From contig NZ_NUOT01000061.1 of the NCBI RefSeq assembly GCF_002584535.1, forward strand, positions 44,506 through 108,505: 64,000 nt of DNA, read 5' to 3'. Below the pieces are notes generated by a model. That model was not told the origin of the DNA. It did no database searches and saw only the letters and a program-made list of their open reading frames with translations. Every line of letters starts with the position of its first letter. The stretch's first letter is position 1. Below are positions 16,872 through 24,452 of the stretch, in pieces. Made by a program: the position numbers and the translations under genes. Source of the stretch: Bacillus cereus (GTDB lineage Bacteria; Bacillota; Bacilli; Bacillales; Bacillaceae_G).

Positions 16872-17738
16872 ATGTTAACCAAAAATAAAGATACGCAAAA
16901 GATGTATGAAGAAAGTTTCACGCGAAATATTGGTGTTATTTCTGTAGAAGAGCAAGAAAAATTAAAAAATGCTCGCGTTACTGTAGTTGGAGCAGGGGGG
17001 GTAGGAGGAATTACACTCATCCAACTGGCAAGAATGGGCGTAAGTTCTCTACATGTAATTGACCAAGATGTATTTGAAACAAGCAATATCAATCGACAAA
17101 TGCTAAGTTCTATTAGTAGATTAGGAAAATCTAAAGCAGACGTCGCTTTAGAAGTTTTAAAGGACATTAATCCCTTATTACAAGTAGACGTAACAAAAGA
17201 ATTTGTTACCGAAGAGAATGCGTTAGAGCTTCTGAAAAATACAGATCTCATTATAGATGCAACTGATAATTTAGTAGCGAGAGTCATTATCCATCGTACA
17301 GCCAGGATATTAGGGATTCCTTCTATATGGATTGCAGTTACACCTCCTTTTAGAGGTGGCGTGATGTCTTTAGCTCCTGACTCTGTGCCCTATGAAATTG
17401 CATTAGGATATCCATCTTATCAGCAAGAGCTAACACCAGAAATGAAAAATATAATTCATGAATTAAAAGATGGACGTGCTCTTCATTCTGTCAAGCATGG
17501 TGCGGATGAGAAATGGGCAAATAGTTACGTACAAAAAGATCTTCCATGGACTGTACTGTCTCCTGTTGCAAATATTGTAGGTATTCTAGCAAGCTTTGAA
17601 GCATTTAAATTTATAATAAATCGAGAAGATTTAAAACCTGTCATAAGTCCAAATCTAATACAAATTAATCTTTCCAATCAAAATATGGTACATGTATCTG
17701 CACCTGAAAATGATAGTTGGGATTATACAACATTATAG
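16872..17738 (+). CDS. ThiF/E1-like adenylyltransferase, second copy
   Basis: 288 residues, paralogue of the preceding gene (shared NIGV, EEQE, INRQML, RVIIHRTAR, WDYxTL). Seen: GAGGVGG (40-46), DQDVFETSNINRQ (64-76) and DATDNLVAR near residue 136. The protein contains no cysteine at all, so it can neither form a thioester nor bind zinc through cysteines. AGGAGG lies before the ATG, 12 bases after the first copy. The pair may form a heterodimer, as E1 enzymes act as dimers, or act one after the other. Product and partner unknown. Confidence 0.85.
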   Translation: MLTKNKDTQKMYEESFTRNIGVISVEEQEKLKNARVTVVGAGGVGGITLIQLARMGVSSLHVIDQDVFETSNINRQMLSSISRLGKSKADVALEVLKDINPLLQVDVTKEFVTEENALELLKNTDLIIDATDNLVARVIIHRTARILGIPSIWIAVTPPFRGGVMSLAPDSVPYEIALGYPSYQQELTPEMKNIIHELKDGRALHSVKHGADEKWANSYVQKDLPWTVLSPVANIVGILASFEAFKFIINREDLKPVISPNLIQINLSNQNMVHVSAPENDSWDYTTL

Positions 17739-17753
17739 ATGAGGTAAGAGAAT

Positions 17754-18191
17754 ATGCTTCCTTTTTTGTTACTTGGAATTATTGTTATACTTTCTCTGCT
17801 TGTAAAGGATTATGTGCTAGCTGGTGTAGCTTGTTTATTAGGCGTTTTACTTGCTGTTGGACAAAGAACTTTATTACATCTTATTCAACAATATTCTTTT
17901 CCAATTGGTATTTTCTTTCTCATGCTCTTCCTTTTAGTGCCAATTACATCTGGAAAGATTACAAGTGAAAGCGTAATAAAATTAATTACTTCTCCTATCG
18001 GCTTAGGTTCCATTCTAGCAGGTTTTACTGTGTCATACATAGGAGGAAAAGGAGTAGGAGTTTTAACTATGAACCCTACGATTTTGTTAGGTGTCTTAGT
18101 AGGGACTCTTGTTGCCGTATTATTTACAAAAGGGTTACCGGCAGGATTAATTATTGCTGCTGGAATAATAGCTATCGTTTCTATGAAATGA
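17754..18191 (+). CDS. DUF441 (YtwI-type) membrane protein
   Basis: 145 residues, four to five hydrophobic helices. The pattern VPITSGKI near residue 62, a central SYIGGKGVGVLTMNP loop and the ending GLPAGLIIAAGI agree with DUF441 membrane proteins. GAGGTAAGAG lies 4-8 bases before the ATG. DUF441 proteins have no proven role; a place in this operon between activating enzymes and a secreted hydrolase suggests transport of the product or precursor, which is inference. Confidence 0.75.
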   Translation: MLPFLLLGIIVILSLLVKDYVLAGVACLLGVLLAVGQRTLLHLIQQYSFPIGIFFLMLFLLVPITSGKITSESVIKLITSPIGLGSILAGFTVSYIGGKGVGVLTMNPTILLGVLVGTLVAVLFTKGLPAGLIIAAGIIAIVSMK

Positions 18192-18205
18192 AAGGAACAT
18201 TCTAA

Positions 18206-19270
18206 ATGAAGATAAAATGGACACATATTAGTTTAGTAGGTTTATTTTTGATAATTCTTATGTCGGGTTGCTCTAATAGTACAGAAACTTCTCAAAACGC
18301 TCAAACTTCTAAAGTGGTAAAAGAAAAATTAGAAATTCAGCAAGGAGAAGAAAAATTACATTTACTTCATAAAAACTTAAATAATAAAAAACAGTATACA
18401 TCCGATGAAGTAATCTTATTTTTAGAACCATTTAGTGTACCGACTGCTCAAGCATTTGATGTACCAAAATATTCGTGGATGGATGAGTATGCTAGAAAAG
18501 GGTATGATACTTGGGCTATGGATTTCAGAGGGTTTGGTCATTCTTCTCACCCTCAAGAAATGTCAGAACCTCCTTCCAAAAATCGCCCGGTTATTCATTT
18601 GAATGATGCGACAAAGGATCTAGAAACAATCGTAACTTGGATCAAAAAGAAGAGAAATGTGAAAAAAATTCATATCGTTGGATGGTCATATGGAGGCGTT
18701 GTTGCTGGTAATTATGCGATAACCCATCCTCAAGACATTAATAAAATCATTCTATACGGATATATGCATGGATTCGAGCTACCTATGATGACAAAACCTC
18801 TTGAAAATCCATTACAACCTAATCAATTTAATCCTGAGGCATCAGCCTATCAAATGGTGGACTTTGATAAAGGAATGCATCATTGGCATATGATGATGGG
18901 AAATAAAAAAATCGTTACAAATGAAGCGATGGATGCCGTAAAACAAGTATTTATCAATTCGGATCCTATGAGTGAGAAAAACAATCAAATGATCCGTCGA
19001 CCAGTTGGTCCACTAGAAGATTTATATTCTATTTGGAATAATCGTCCTTTATATGATGTATCTAAGATTACTGCTCCAGTACTTGTCATTTATGGAGAAG
19101 ATGATCTATTTGCAGATCGAAATATGATGTCAAAATTAACAGGCGCAAAACAAAAAAAAGAAGTTGTCATCCCTGATGCAACACACTGGGCTGTTTATGA
19201 AAAAAATCATTCCATCCTATTTGAACAAGTATTAAACTTTATAGAAATGAAAGAAGGAAAAAAGAAATGA
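18206..19270 (+). CDS. lipoprotein alpha/beta hydrolase
   Basis: 354 residues. Lipobox LMSGC puts the lipidated cysteine near residue 22, so the enzyme is anchored outside the membrane. The hydrolase fold shows FRGFGHS near residue 109, nucleophile elbow G-W-S-Y-G-G near 160, aspartate in YGEDDLF near 297 and histidine in DATHWAVY near 325. Its 3' end overlaps the next start (ATGA at 19267-19270), so the two are translationally coupled. Being extracytoplasmic, it probably works on an exported or incoming ester, amide or thioester related to the pathway. Confidence 0.82.
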   Translation: MKIKWTHISLVGLFLIILMSGCSNSTETSQNAQTSKVVKEKLEIQQGEEKLHLLHKNLNNKKQYTSDEVILFLEPFSVPTAQAFDVPKYSWMDEYARKGYDTWAMDFRGFGHSSHPQEMSEPPSKNRPVIHLNDATKDLETIVTWIKKKRNVKKIHIVGWSYGGVVAGNYAITHPQDINKIILYGYMHGFELPMMTKPLENPLQPNQFNPEASAYQMVDFDKGMHHWHMMMGNKKIVTNEAMDAVKQVFINSDPMSEKNNQMIRRPVGPLEDLYSIWNNRPLYDVSKITAPVLVIYGEDDLFADRNMMSKLTGAKQKKEVVIPDATHWAVYEKNHSILFEQVLNFIEMKEGKKK

Positions 19271-20682
19271 ACAAGCACATAACAATATTAGATGCAACTT
19301 TACGTGAAGGGGAACAACAATGTGGTGTTCGTTTTTCTAAGGAAGACAAAATTACACTACTTCATATGTTGGAAAATTTCGGAGTACCCCTTATTGAGGT
19401 TGGACATCCAGGCATTTCTAAAGAAGAAGAAGAAATTTGCAGAGAAGTTGCCGCCTCTGCAAAGCAAGCTGACATATTGATGCATGCTCGTGCGAAAAAA
19501 GAAGAAGTTCATGCGGTTTATCGTGCTGGGGCTGATTGGGTAGGAATTTGGGCGTCTATTAATCCTATTTCTTTACAAACAAAGTATACGAATCGATCAA
19601 AAGATTACGTTGTAAATCAAGTGAAACAAGCGATTGAAGAGGCTAAATCTTTAGGAATGAAAATCCGATTTACGATTGAAGATGCCTCACGAACCGCATG
19701 GGAGGATATCTGCCACCTTGGAGAAGTTGCTTATGAAGCTGGAGCAAATCGAATTAGTTTAGCAGACACTGTAGGAATTTGGGAGCCGAGTCATTGTGCG
19801 GAAATCGTGAAAAAGGCTGTTGAGGCATTCCCTTGTGAAATTGAAGTTCATCTTCATAATGATTTAGGGCTAGCAATGGCAAATGCTCTTGCTGCTATTG
19901 ATGCCGGAGCATCTGTCATTGACGCGACTTTGTGTGGAATAGGTGAACGGGCCGGGATTGTTGATTTACTAAATTTATCAGTATTGTTATCTCAAAAATA
20001 TAATCAATACTTTCAACTAAAAATGATTCCCGAATTAACCCAATCTCTTCAATTGGCAACGGGTTGTAAGGTAGATCATTGGAGACCGATTATTGGAAAA
20101 AATGTATTTACCCATACCGCACCATATCATAAAAAAGCTGTTAAGCAAAATTCTTCTGCCTATGAAGGTGTTCAACCTGAAATGATAGGAAGAGTACGGA
20201 GGATGCAACAAAAAAACATAGAAAGAAAAGGACCTCAGCTTTCAAAGTCTTTTCGAATTAGTAAACCATTTGTAAAGGGAGCATCTGAACTTTTATACCA
20301 TCGCGATGGTCCAGGAGAACGTTGGGTACAGATGGATTATAGAACTGATGAACGTGCTTCATTTTATGTCATACAACGTGTATTTTATGACAACCATATG
20401 GATGAGAACTTAGCGGGACATGTAGATACTCACGCACATCATTGTGATAGTGCTTTTATTTTCTGGGGGAATAGAGTAGATGGTACAGGTCTTATATGTG
20501 AAGTGGAAATTGAAGAAGAATTACAAATCATTGAGAGTCCTGCATCTGTTTTTATTCCAGCAGGGTTAAAACATAGGTACAAGTACCTTTCAGGTACAGG
20601 AACGTATACAAACATTGTACTAGCGCCTAATTATAACTCTAGTTTATTAGAGGAAAACTCGTCAAAAGCATTCGTATATTGA
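19267..20682 (+). CDS. homocitrate/isopropylmalate-synthase-like enzyme fused to a cupin
   Basis: 471 residues in two parts. Residues 1-270 are an HMGL-like TIM barrel with the catalytic LREGEQ (12-17), an arginine-rich strand and the metal motif H195-x-H197-N-D, all conserved, so Claisen condensation of acetyl-CoA (or another acyl-CoA) with a 2-oxo acid is expected. GKNVFTH near 278 is the usual linker motif of homocitrate synthases. Residues about 335-465 are a cupin: H385, H389, H391, H392 and H436 (PAGLKHRY) can bind metal. NifV and LeuA do not carry a cupin, so this is not ordinary lysine, leucine or nitrogenase metabolism. It ends the operon. Confidence 0.8.
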   Translation: MNKHITILDATLREGEQQCGVRFSKEDKITLLHMLENFGVPLIEVGHPGISKEEEEICREVAASAKQADILMHARAKKEEVHAVYRAGADWVGIWASINPISLQTKYTNRSKDYVVNQVKQAIEEAKSLGMKIRFTIEDASRTAWEDICHLGEVAYEAGANRISLADTVGIWEPSHCAEIVKKAVEAFPCEIEVHLHNDLGLAMANALAAIDAGASVIDATLCGIGERAGIVDLLNLSVLLSQKYNQYFQLKMIPELTQSLQLATGCKVDHWRPIIGKNVFTHTAPYHKKAVKQNSSAYEGVQPEMIGRVRRMQQKNIERKGPQLSKSFRISKPFVKGASELLYHRDGPGERWVQMDYRTDERASFYVIQRVFYDNHMDENLAGHVDTHAHHCDSAFIFWGNRVDGTGLICEVEIEEELQIIESPASVFIPAGLKHRYKYLSGTGTYTNIVLAPNYNSSLLEENSSKAFVY

Positions 20683-20789
20683 TTAAATATAGGACAGTTT
20701 TTTTATCTGTTACTGTTATGATGATGTTTTAGTAAACCATCTGACTGATAAGAATATAAACAGTCTCAATGTTCTTTATGTAAAAAAAT

Positions 20790-20837
20790 AAAAACAGATC
20801 GTATTCAATATGTTCTTTGAATGCTATCTGTTTTTTT
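20790..20837 (+). terminator. terminator after the ThiF operon
   Basis: AACAGAT ... ATCTGTTTTTTT with an inner ATTCAA/TTGAAT stem; about 110 bases after the last gene. Confidence 0.75.
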
Positions 20838-20876
20838 AATGGCTCCAAAAAGAAAGAATTGTTGCCGTACCCTATT

Positions 20877-20954
20877 GCTATCAAGTTAAGAAACATATTG
20901 TTCTTCAATACGAAAAAATGAGGATACCTCAAAATAATAGCTTGATGGACATGC
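20877..20954. repeat. short element bounded by inverted repeat motif
   Basis: GCTATCAAGTTAAG (20877-20890) and ATAGCTTGATGGACATG (20937-20953) are inverted copies of the dispersed motif seen at 6242 and 9739. The bases between hold nothing coding. Could be a small non-autonomous repeat or the remains of one. Confidence 0.4.
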
Positions 20955-20962
20955 GGCGATCC

Positions 20963-21137
20963 CCTAATAAACTATCCTAATAGTCCAGAAAGAATAAACT
21001 CTTTATGGGTAATTGAGCATCTTATTAAGGGAGCAAAAAATAATTGGATTTCAAGGTTAGAATCTATTTTTTATGACAGATGAATTATCAAGAGAAAATC
21101 TAGAAACTGATATCTTAGCAGAAGAAGGTGTAGAGTA
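20963..21137 (+). pseudogene. gene remnant, unknown
   Basis: One frame reads YPNSPERINSLWVIEHLIKG and on to ESIFYDR before a stop; after a one-base slip the next frame continues from MTDELSRENLETDIL to a stop at 21137. The composition is protein-like, and the slip suggests the 3' end of a lost gene. No ribosome binding site and no family recognised. With the repeat just upstream, this stretch (20683-21200) holds only debris. Confidence 0.3.
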
Positions 21138-21148
21138 AAAAGGAGAGA

Positions 21149-21178
21149 GGCAGCTGAGATGCACGTATCTCAGTTGCC
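21149..21178. terminator. hairpin after the GH25 lysozyme gene
   Basis: GGCAGCTGAGAT (21149-21160) pairs with ATCTCAGTTGCC (21167-21178), 12 pairs with one G.U, 6-base loop. On the minus strand it is followed by a T-rich stretch, so it probably ends the lysozyme transcript. Confidence 0.6.
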
Positions 21179-21200
21179 CCTAGTAGAGGTTGTCCACTAT

Positions 21201-22226
21201 TTAACAATCGGGACATGCAGAAAGTAATTGATAATCGATATAGCTAGGGTCATAGTAAATGAATTGGTTTCCACCTAAGTTTAGCCATCCATTTTGTTCG
21301 TAATATACTTTATAAGCTTCGTTATGATGTAATGTTCGAATCACATTGCCACTCATAGAAGGTTGATCTCGTAAATTTACATTATCGCCTGTAATTGTAG
21401 CAATCCCTATATAGTTACAGTAACAAATATAACTAGGATCATAAAAAACAAATTCATTCCCACCTAAGTTTAACCATCCATGTTGTTCGTAAAATACTTT
21501 ATAGGACTCATTACGATGCAATGTTCCAATGACATTGCCACTCATAGAAGGTTGATCTCGTAAATTCACATTATCACCTGCGATAGTAGCAATTCCTATA
21601 TAGGAGCTATTAGGTCCATTGTTGTTATTATTTCCGTTATCCAAATCCACATAGGATATATTGCAATCGACATTGCTATTAATGCCTTGTACACTTCCGG
21701 TATCTGTGTATTGCCAAATATCACATTCCATTCCTGCCCCTCTTGGATTATAACGTGCAACCCACAATAAAGTATCTTGTAAGCGTGAAACGTTTAGACT
21801 ATTTTGAAAGAAATATAGATTGCTGTAAACGCCGGTATTTATATACCCTGCATTTTTCAATTCTGTTAAAAATGCATTCACAGCATCTGTTAATGTATCC
21901 GGATCTAAATTTGCATCATTAACTTCTACATCGACAAATACAGGTGCAGTTAATGTTACGCTCTGTAAATTTTTAATGAAGAAAGCAGCCTCTTGTCTTG
22001 CATCATTAACAGAGATTGCCCGAAAAAAGTGATAAGCTCCTGTAAGGATGCCAACACTATTTGCACCATTGATATTGTATTGAAAGGTTGGGTCGACAAA
22101 ATTGGTGCCTTGCTCAGAACCTTCTGTTACCTTTGCAATCATAAAGTTTACTTGATTTGGATTATTCTTTACTTCGTTCCAATCAATATTTCCCTCATGG
22201 TGACTCACATCAATTCCAAATGGCAT
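21201..22226 (-). CDS. GH25 lysozyme with two SH3-like repeats
   Basis: 341 residues. Residues 1-195 are a glycoside hydrolase 25 (muramidase) domain: GIDVSHHEG (D6), AYHFFRA near 64, the catalytic FVDVEV (D99, E101) and WQYTDTG near 171. An asparagine/glycine linker follows, then two SH3-type cell-wall-binding modules (208-268 and 271-332) that are about 85% alike, plainly a recent duplication (DNA 21423-21605 and 21231-21416). No signal peptide, as in phage endolysins and some spore-associated Bacillus lysozymes. AGGAG precedes the ATG by about 9 bases. It may be a former phage lysin or a mother-cell/spore lysozyme. It lies beside a transposase fragment. Confidence 0.9.
   Translation of the reverse strand: MPFGIDVSHHEGNIDWNEVKNNPNQVNFMIAKVTEGSEQGTNFVDPTFQYNINGANSVGILTGAYHFFRAISVNDARQEAAFFIKNLQSVTLTAPVFVDVEVNDANLDPDTLTDAVNAFLTELKNAGYINTGVYSNLYFFQNSLNVSRLQDTLLWVARYNPRGAGMECDIWQYTDTGSVQGINSNVDCNISYVDLDNGNNNNNGPNSSYIGIATIAGDNVNLRDQPSMSGNVIGTLHRNESYKVFYEQHGWLNLGGNEFVFYDPSYICYCNYIGIATITGDNVNLRDQPSMSGNVIRTLHHNEAYKVYYEQNGWLNLGGNQFIYYDPSYIDYQLLSACPDC
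21231..21605 (-). repeat. tandem duplication of the SH3-like module
   Basis: Two direct copies of about 185 bases (21423-21605 and 21231-21416) inside the GH25 gene; each contains the string GDNVNLRDQPSMSGNVI and WLNLGGN in translation. Confidence 0.8.
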
Positions 22227-22308
22227 GATATAACACTCCTAATTTGTTTATTTAATTTTTTGAGGTATTATACTACTTTATATTCTCAGTCTATTAAATT
22301 GTTAATGG

Positions 22309-22980
22309 ATGTGTATGGGTACTTATACCTTTTCTACTATTTGGGGTGATGTTTCAGACATGTTGTCCACTGTATATCCTGGTTCCGGTGGAAGTGGAAA
22401 AGCGTCTGATGTAAAGATCCAATTAGAATATGATTTATTAAGTGGCCAATTTCTGCATGTTCAGATTGCGCCTGGTAAACAAAACGATGTGAACTATGGA
22501 AGAGAAATTCAATCAACAGTAGATTTACAAGATCTATGTATTCGAGATTTAGGCTATTTTAGTTTATCTGATTTTGATGCTATCCAACAAAAGGAAACTT
22601 ATTATCTTTCAAGATTAAAAATGAATACAAAGCTTTATCAAAAGAATGTAACCGCTATGTATTTTAAAAATGGCGTTTTAAAAAAGAACTCTCAATTTTT
22701 CAACATAGCTCTAGAAGAAATCATGCAACAATTACAACCCGGTGAATTATATGAGATTCTACTAGCTTATGTTGGTCGAGATTATAAATTTCCTGTCCGT
22801 GTTGTTATTTATAAACTAACGGCCGAATAAAAAGAACAACGCTTTAAAGCTCGAGCCTATAAAGAAAAAAAGAAACGTATTACCTATAGGGAATGAACAA
22901 AGAAGTTACAAGAAATTGTACCCTATAAAGGTTATCGTATTTGTTTTGAATTGAATGTACTTTCCATTACACATGATGTT
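22309..22980 (+). pseudogene. IS4-family (IS231-like) transposase fragment
   Basis: The 173-codon frame reads GGSGKASDVKIQLEYDLL, SGQFLHV, then DLCIRDLGYF and YYLSRLK..., which is the central DDE region of IS231/IS4 transposases as I know them. The N-terminal third is missing. After TAA at 22828 the similarity runs on (EQRFKARAYKEKKKRITYRE), meets another stop, and then shows scattered traces to about 22980. It is therefore broken at both ends and dead. Inverted repeats of the element were not found. Confidence 0.8.
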
Positions 22981-23121
22981 GTATGATAATGATTTTTACT
23001 TTTATATGGAGTTCTTTCCATTCCTTATATGTATTCTTAAGTATATTTATCATCATTTCAGTGGGGAAATTTACTTCTATTGTCTGTTACTCGATTCATT
23101 TTTTTCTGTGATTTCTTATGA

Positions 23122-23982
23122 TTAAACTGATAAGTAGGACAGCCTTTCACCTGTGTTTTTATTCGGAATACGCCACCAGCATATGGGTTGATTTGGATTC
23201 ATTCTTGTTCGGGCAGTAGTAATGTATAATTCTGTTAAGTTAGATCCTCCAAATGTACATGAAGTTACATTGAGTGCTGGAACTGGCACTGTTAAAATCT
23301 TTTCACCAGTCATTGGATTCCATCTTGTGATTTTAGCGCCGCCCCAATGTGCAATCCATAAACAACCTTCTTCATCAATTGTCATACCATCAGGTAATCC
23401 TTCGTCATTAGGAATCCTAATGATATCAATTGGGTTACTAATTGTTCCAGTGTGTATATCATAATCAAAACGAGTGACTTTTTTAGTATGCGTGTCAATG
23501 AAGTAAAGATACCGATGGTCAGGTGACCAAGCTAAGCCGTTGGATGTATTTACATTATTTAATTGCTTTTTTACGCTAAAATCAGTATCTAAGAAATATA
23601 AAGAACCTGCTGTATTGACTCCATATAAATCGGTAGTGCCCGACCAAAATCGTCCGGCAGGATCACACTTTCCATCATTAAAGCGATTTTCCAGCAGATG
23701 AGGTTCTGGGTCATGAATGTGCTTCAGTTCCTCTGTTTCAAGATTAAGAGAATGAAAACCCTGCTTCATTGCTAATATCATCCCACCGGATGTATCTGAA
23801 ACGACACACCCGATTTGTTGGTCAAATAAAATTTCGCGATTACTATTTGTAGCCGGGTTATATATAAATAACTTTTTTTCGAGAATATCAACCCAGTATA
23901 GTAGTTGTTTCTGTTCATCCCAACAAGGGCCTTCTCCTAAACTTGCTCGTGCATCGACAACTAATTCTAATTTTTCTAACAA
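23122..23982 (-). CDS. SMP-30/gluconolactonase-family lactonase
   Basis: 286 residues, six-bladed beta-propeller of the SMP-30/LRE family, which hydrolyses sugar lactones with a bound divalent metal. Metal ligands are in place: E in LGEGPCWDE near residue 17, N in NTSNGLAWSPD near 149 and D in GLPDGMTIDEEG near 201; RFNDGKCDPAGRFW near 100 is also diagnostic. The start lies 6-10 bases after AGGAGA. Single gene; the substrate sugar is unknown. The 290 bases before 23122 hold only the IS231-like tail. Confidence 0.9.
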   Translation of the reverse strand: MLEKLELVVDARASLGEGPCWDEQKQLLYWVDILEKKLFIYNPATNSNREILFDQQIGCVVSDTSGGMILAMKQGFHSLNLETEELKHIHDPEPHLLENRFNDGKCDPAGRFWSGTTDLYGVNTAGSLYFLDTDFSVKKQLNNVNTSNGLAWSPDHRYLYFIDTHTKKVTRFDYDIHTGTISNPIDIIRIPNDEGLPDGMTIDEEGCLWIAHWGGAKITRWNPMTGEKILTVPVPALNVTSCTFGGSNLTELYITTARTRMNPNQPICWWRIPNKNTGERLSYLSV

Positions 23983-24109
23983 TGTATTTTTCTCCTTTCC
24001 AAAAAGCTAGCCTATATACATTCGTTGAAAGGGGGCATACACCCTTTGTCTCAGAAAAATTTGACAATAAAAGTGTAGTAAATTATTATATGTAAAAATA
24101 ACTTATAAC

Positions 24110-24402
24110 AAAAATAGCAATGAAGAGAAGAGTAGTTAAGAATGATTGCATACAGAGAACTCCGGTAGCTGAGAAGGAGGAGTAAGAATCTTAATGAAAA
24201 AAGACTTGGAGCTTCGCAAGGAACTAATTAATTTAGGGATGATGCGGCGGGTTCTCCCGTTATAGAGATAGGGTATAAGCGAATTGAGCCGTACCTGAAG
24301 AGATTAATATGGTGACATATTAATAAACTGAGGTGGTACCACGAAGTAAACAACTCTCGTTCTCAAGATGAATAATCTTGGGGGTGGGAGTTGTTTTATT
24401 TT
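24110..24402 (+). promoter_or_regulatory. T-box leader of the class I LysRS gene
   Basis: The T-box sequence AGGTGGTACCACG is at 24331-24343 and is followed by a terminator (AACAACTC at 24349-24356 with GAGTTGTT at 24388-24395 and a T-rich tail). Stem I carries the AGAGA bulge (near 24155) and a CTCC/GGAG apical stem. By alignment with the Trp leader later in this window the specifier is probably AAA (Lys) at about 24199-24201. Uncharged tRNA binding would favour antitermination. A functional T-box upstream of class I LysRS is reported for B. cereus 14579. Confidence 0.92.
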
Positions 24403-24452
24403 GAAAAAGAAGGTAGAAAATAAATATTAAATTTCATAGGGGTGAATTGTAC

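Noticed and set aside
16011-17738. ThiF pair as thiamine or molybdopterin sulfur-transfer enzymes
   Set aside because: No CxxC pairs, no ThiS/MoaD partner and no other thiamine gene in the operon.
19267-20682. Homocitrate synthase for nitrogen fixation or lysine synthesis
   Set aside because: Fused to a cupin and lying in an unrelated operon; no nif or lysine genes near.
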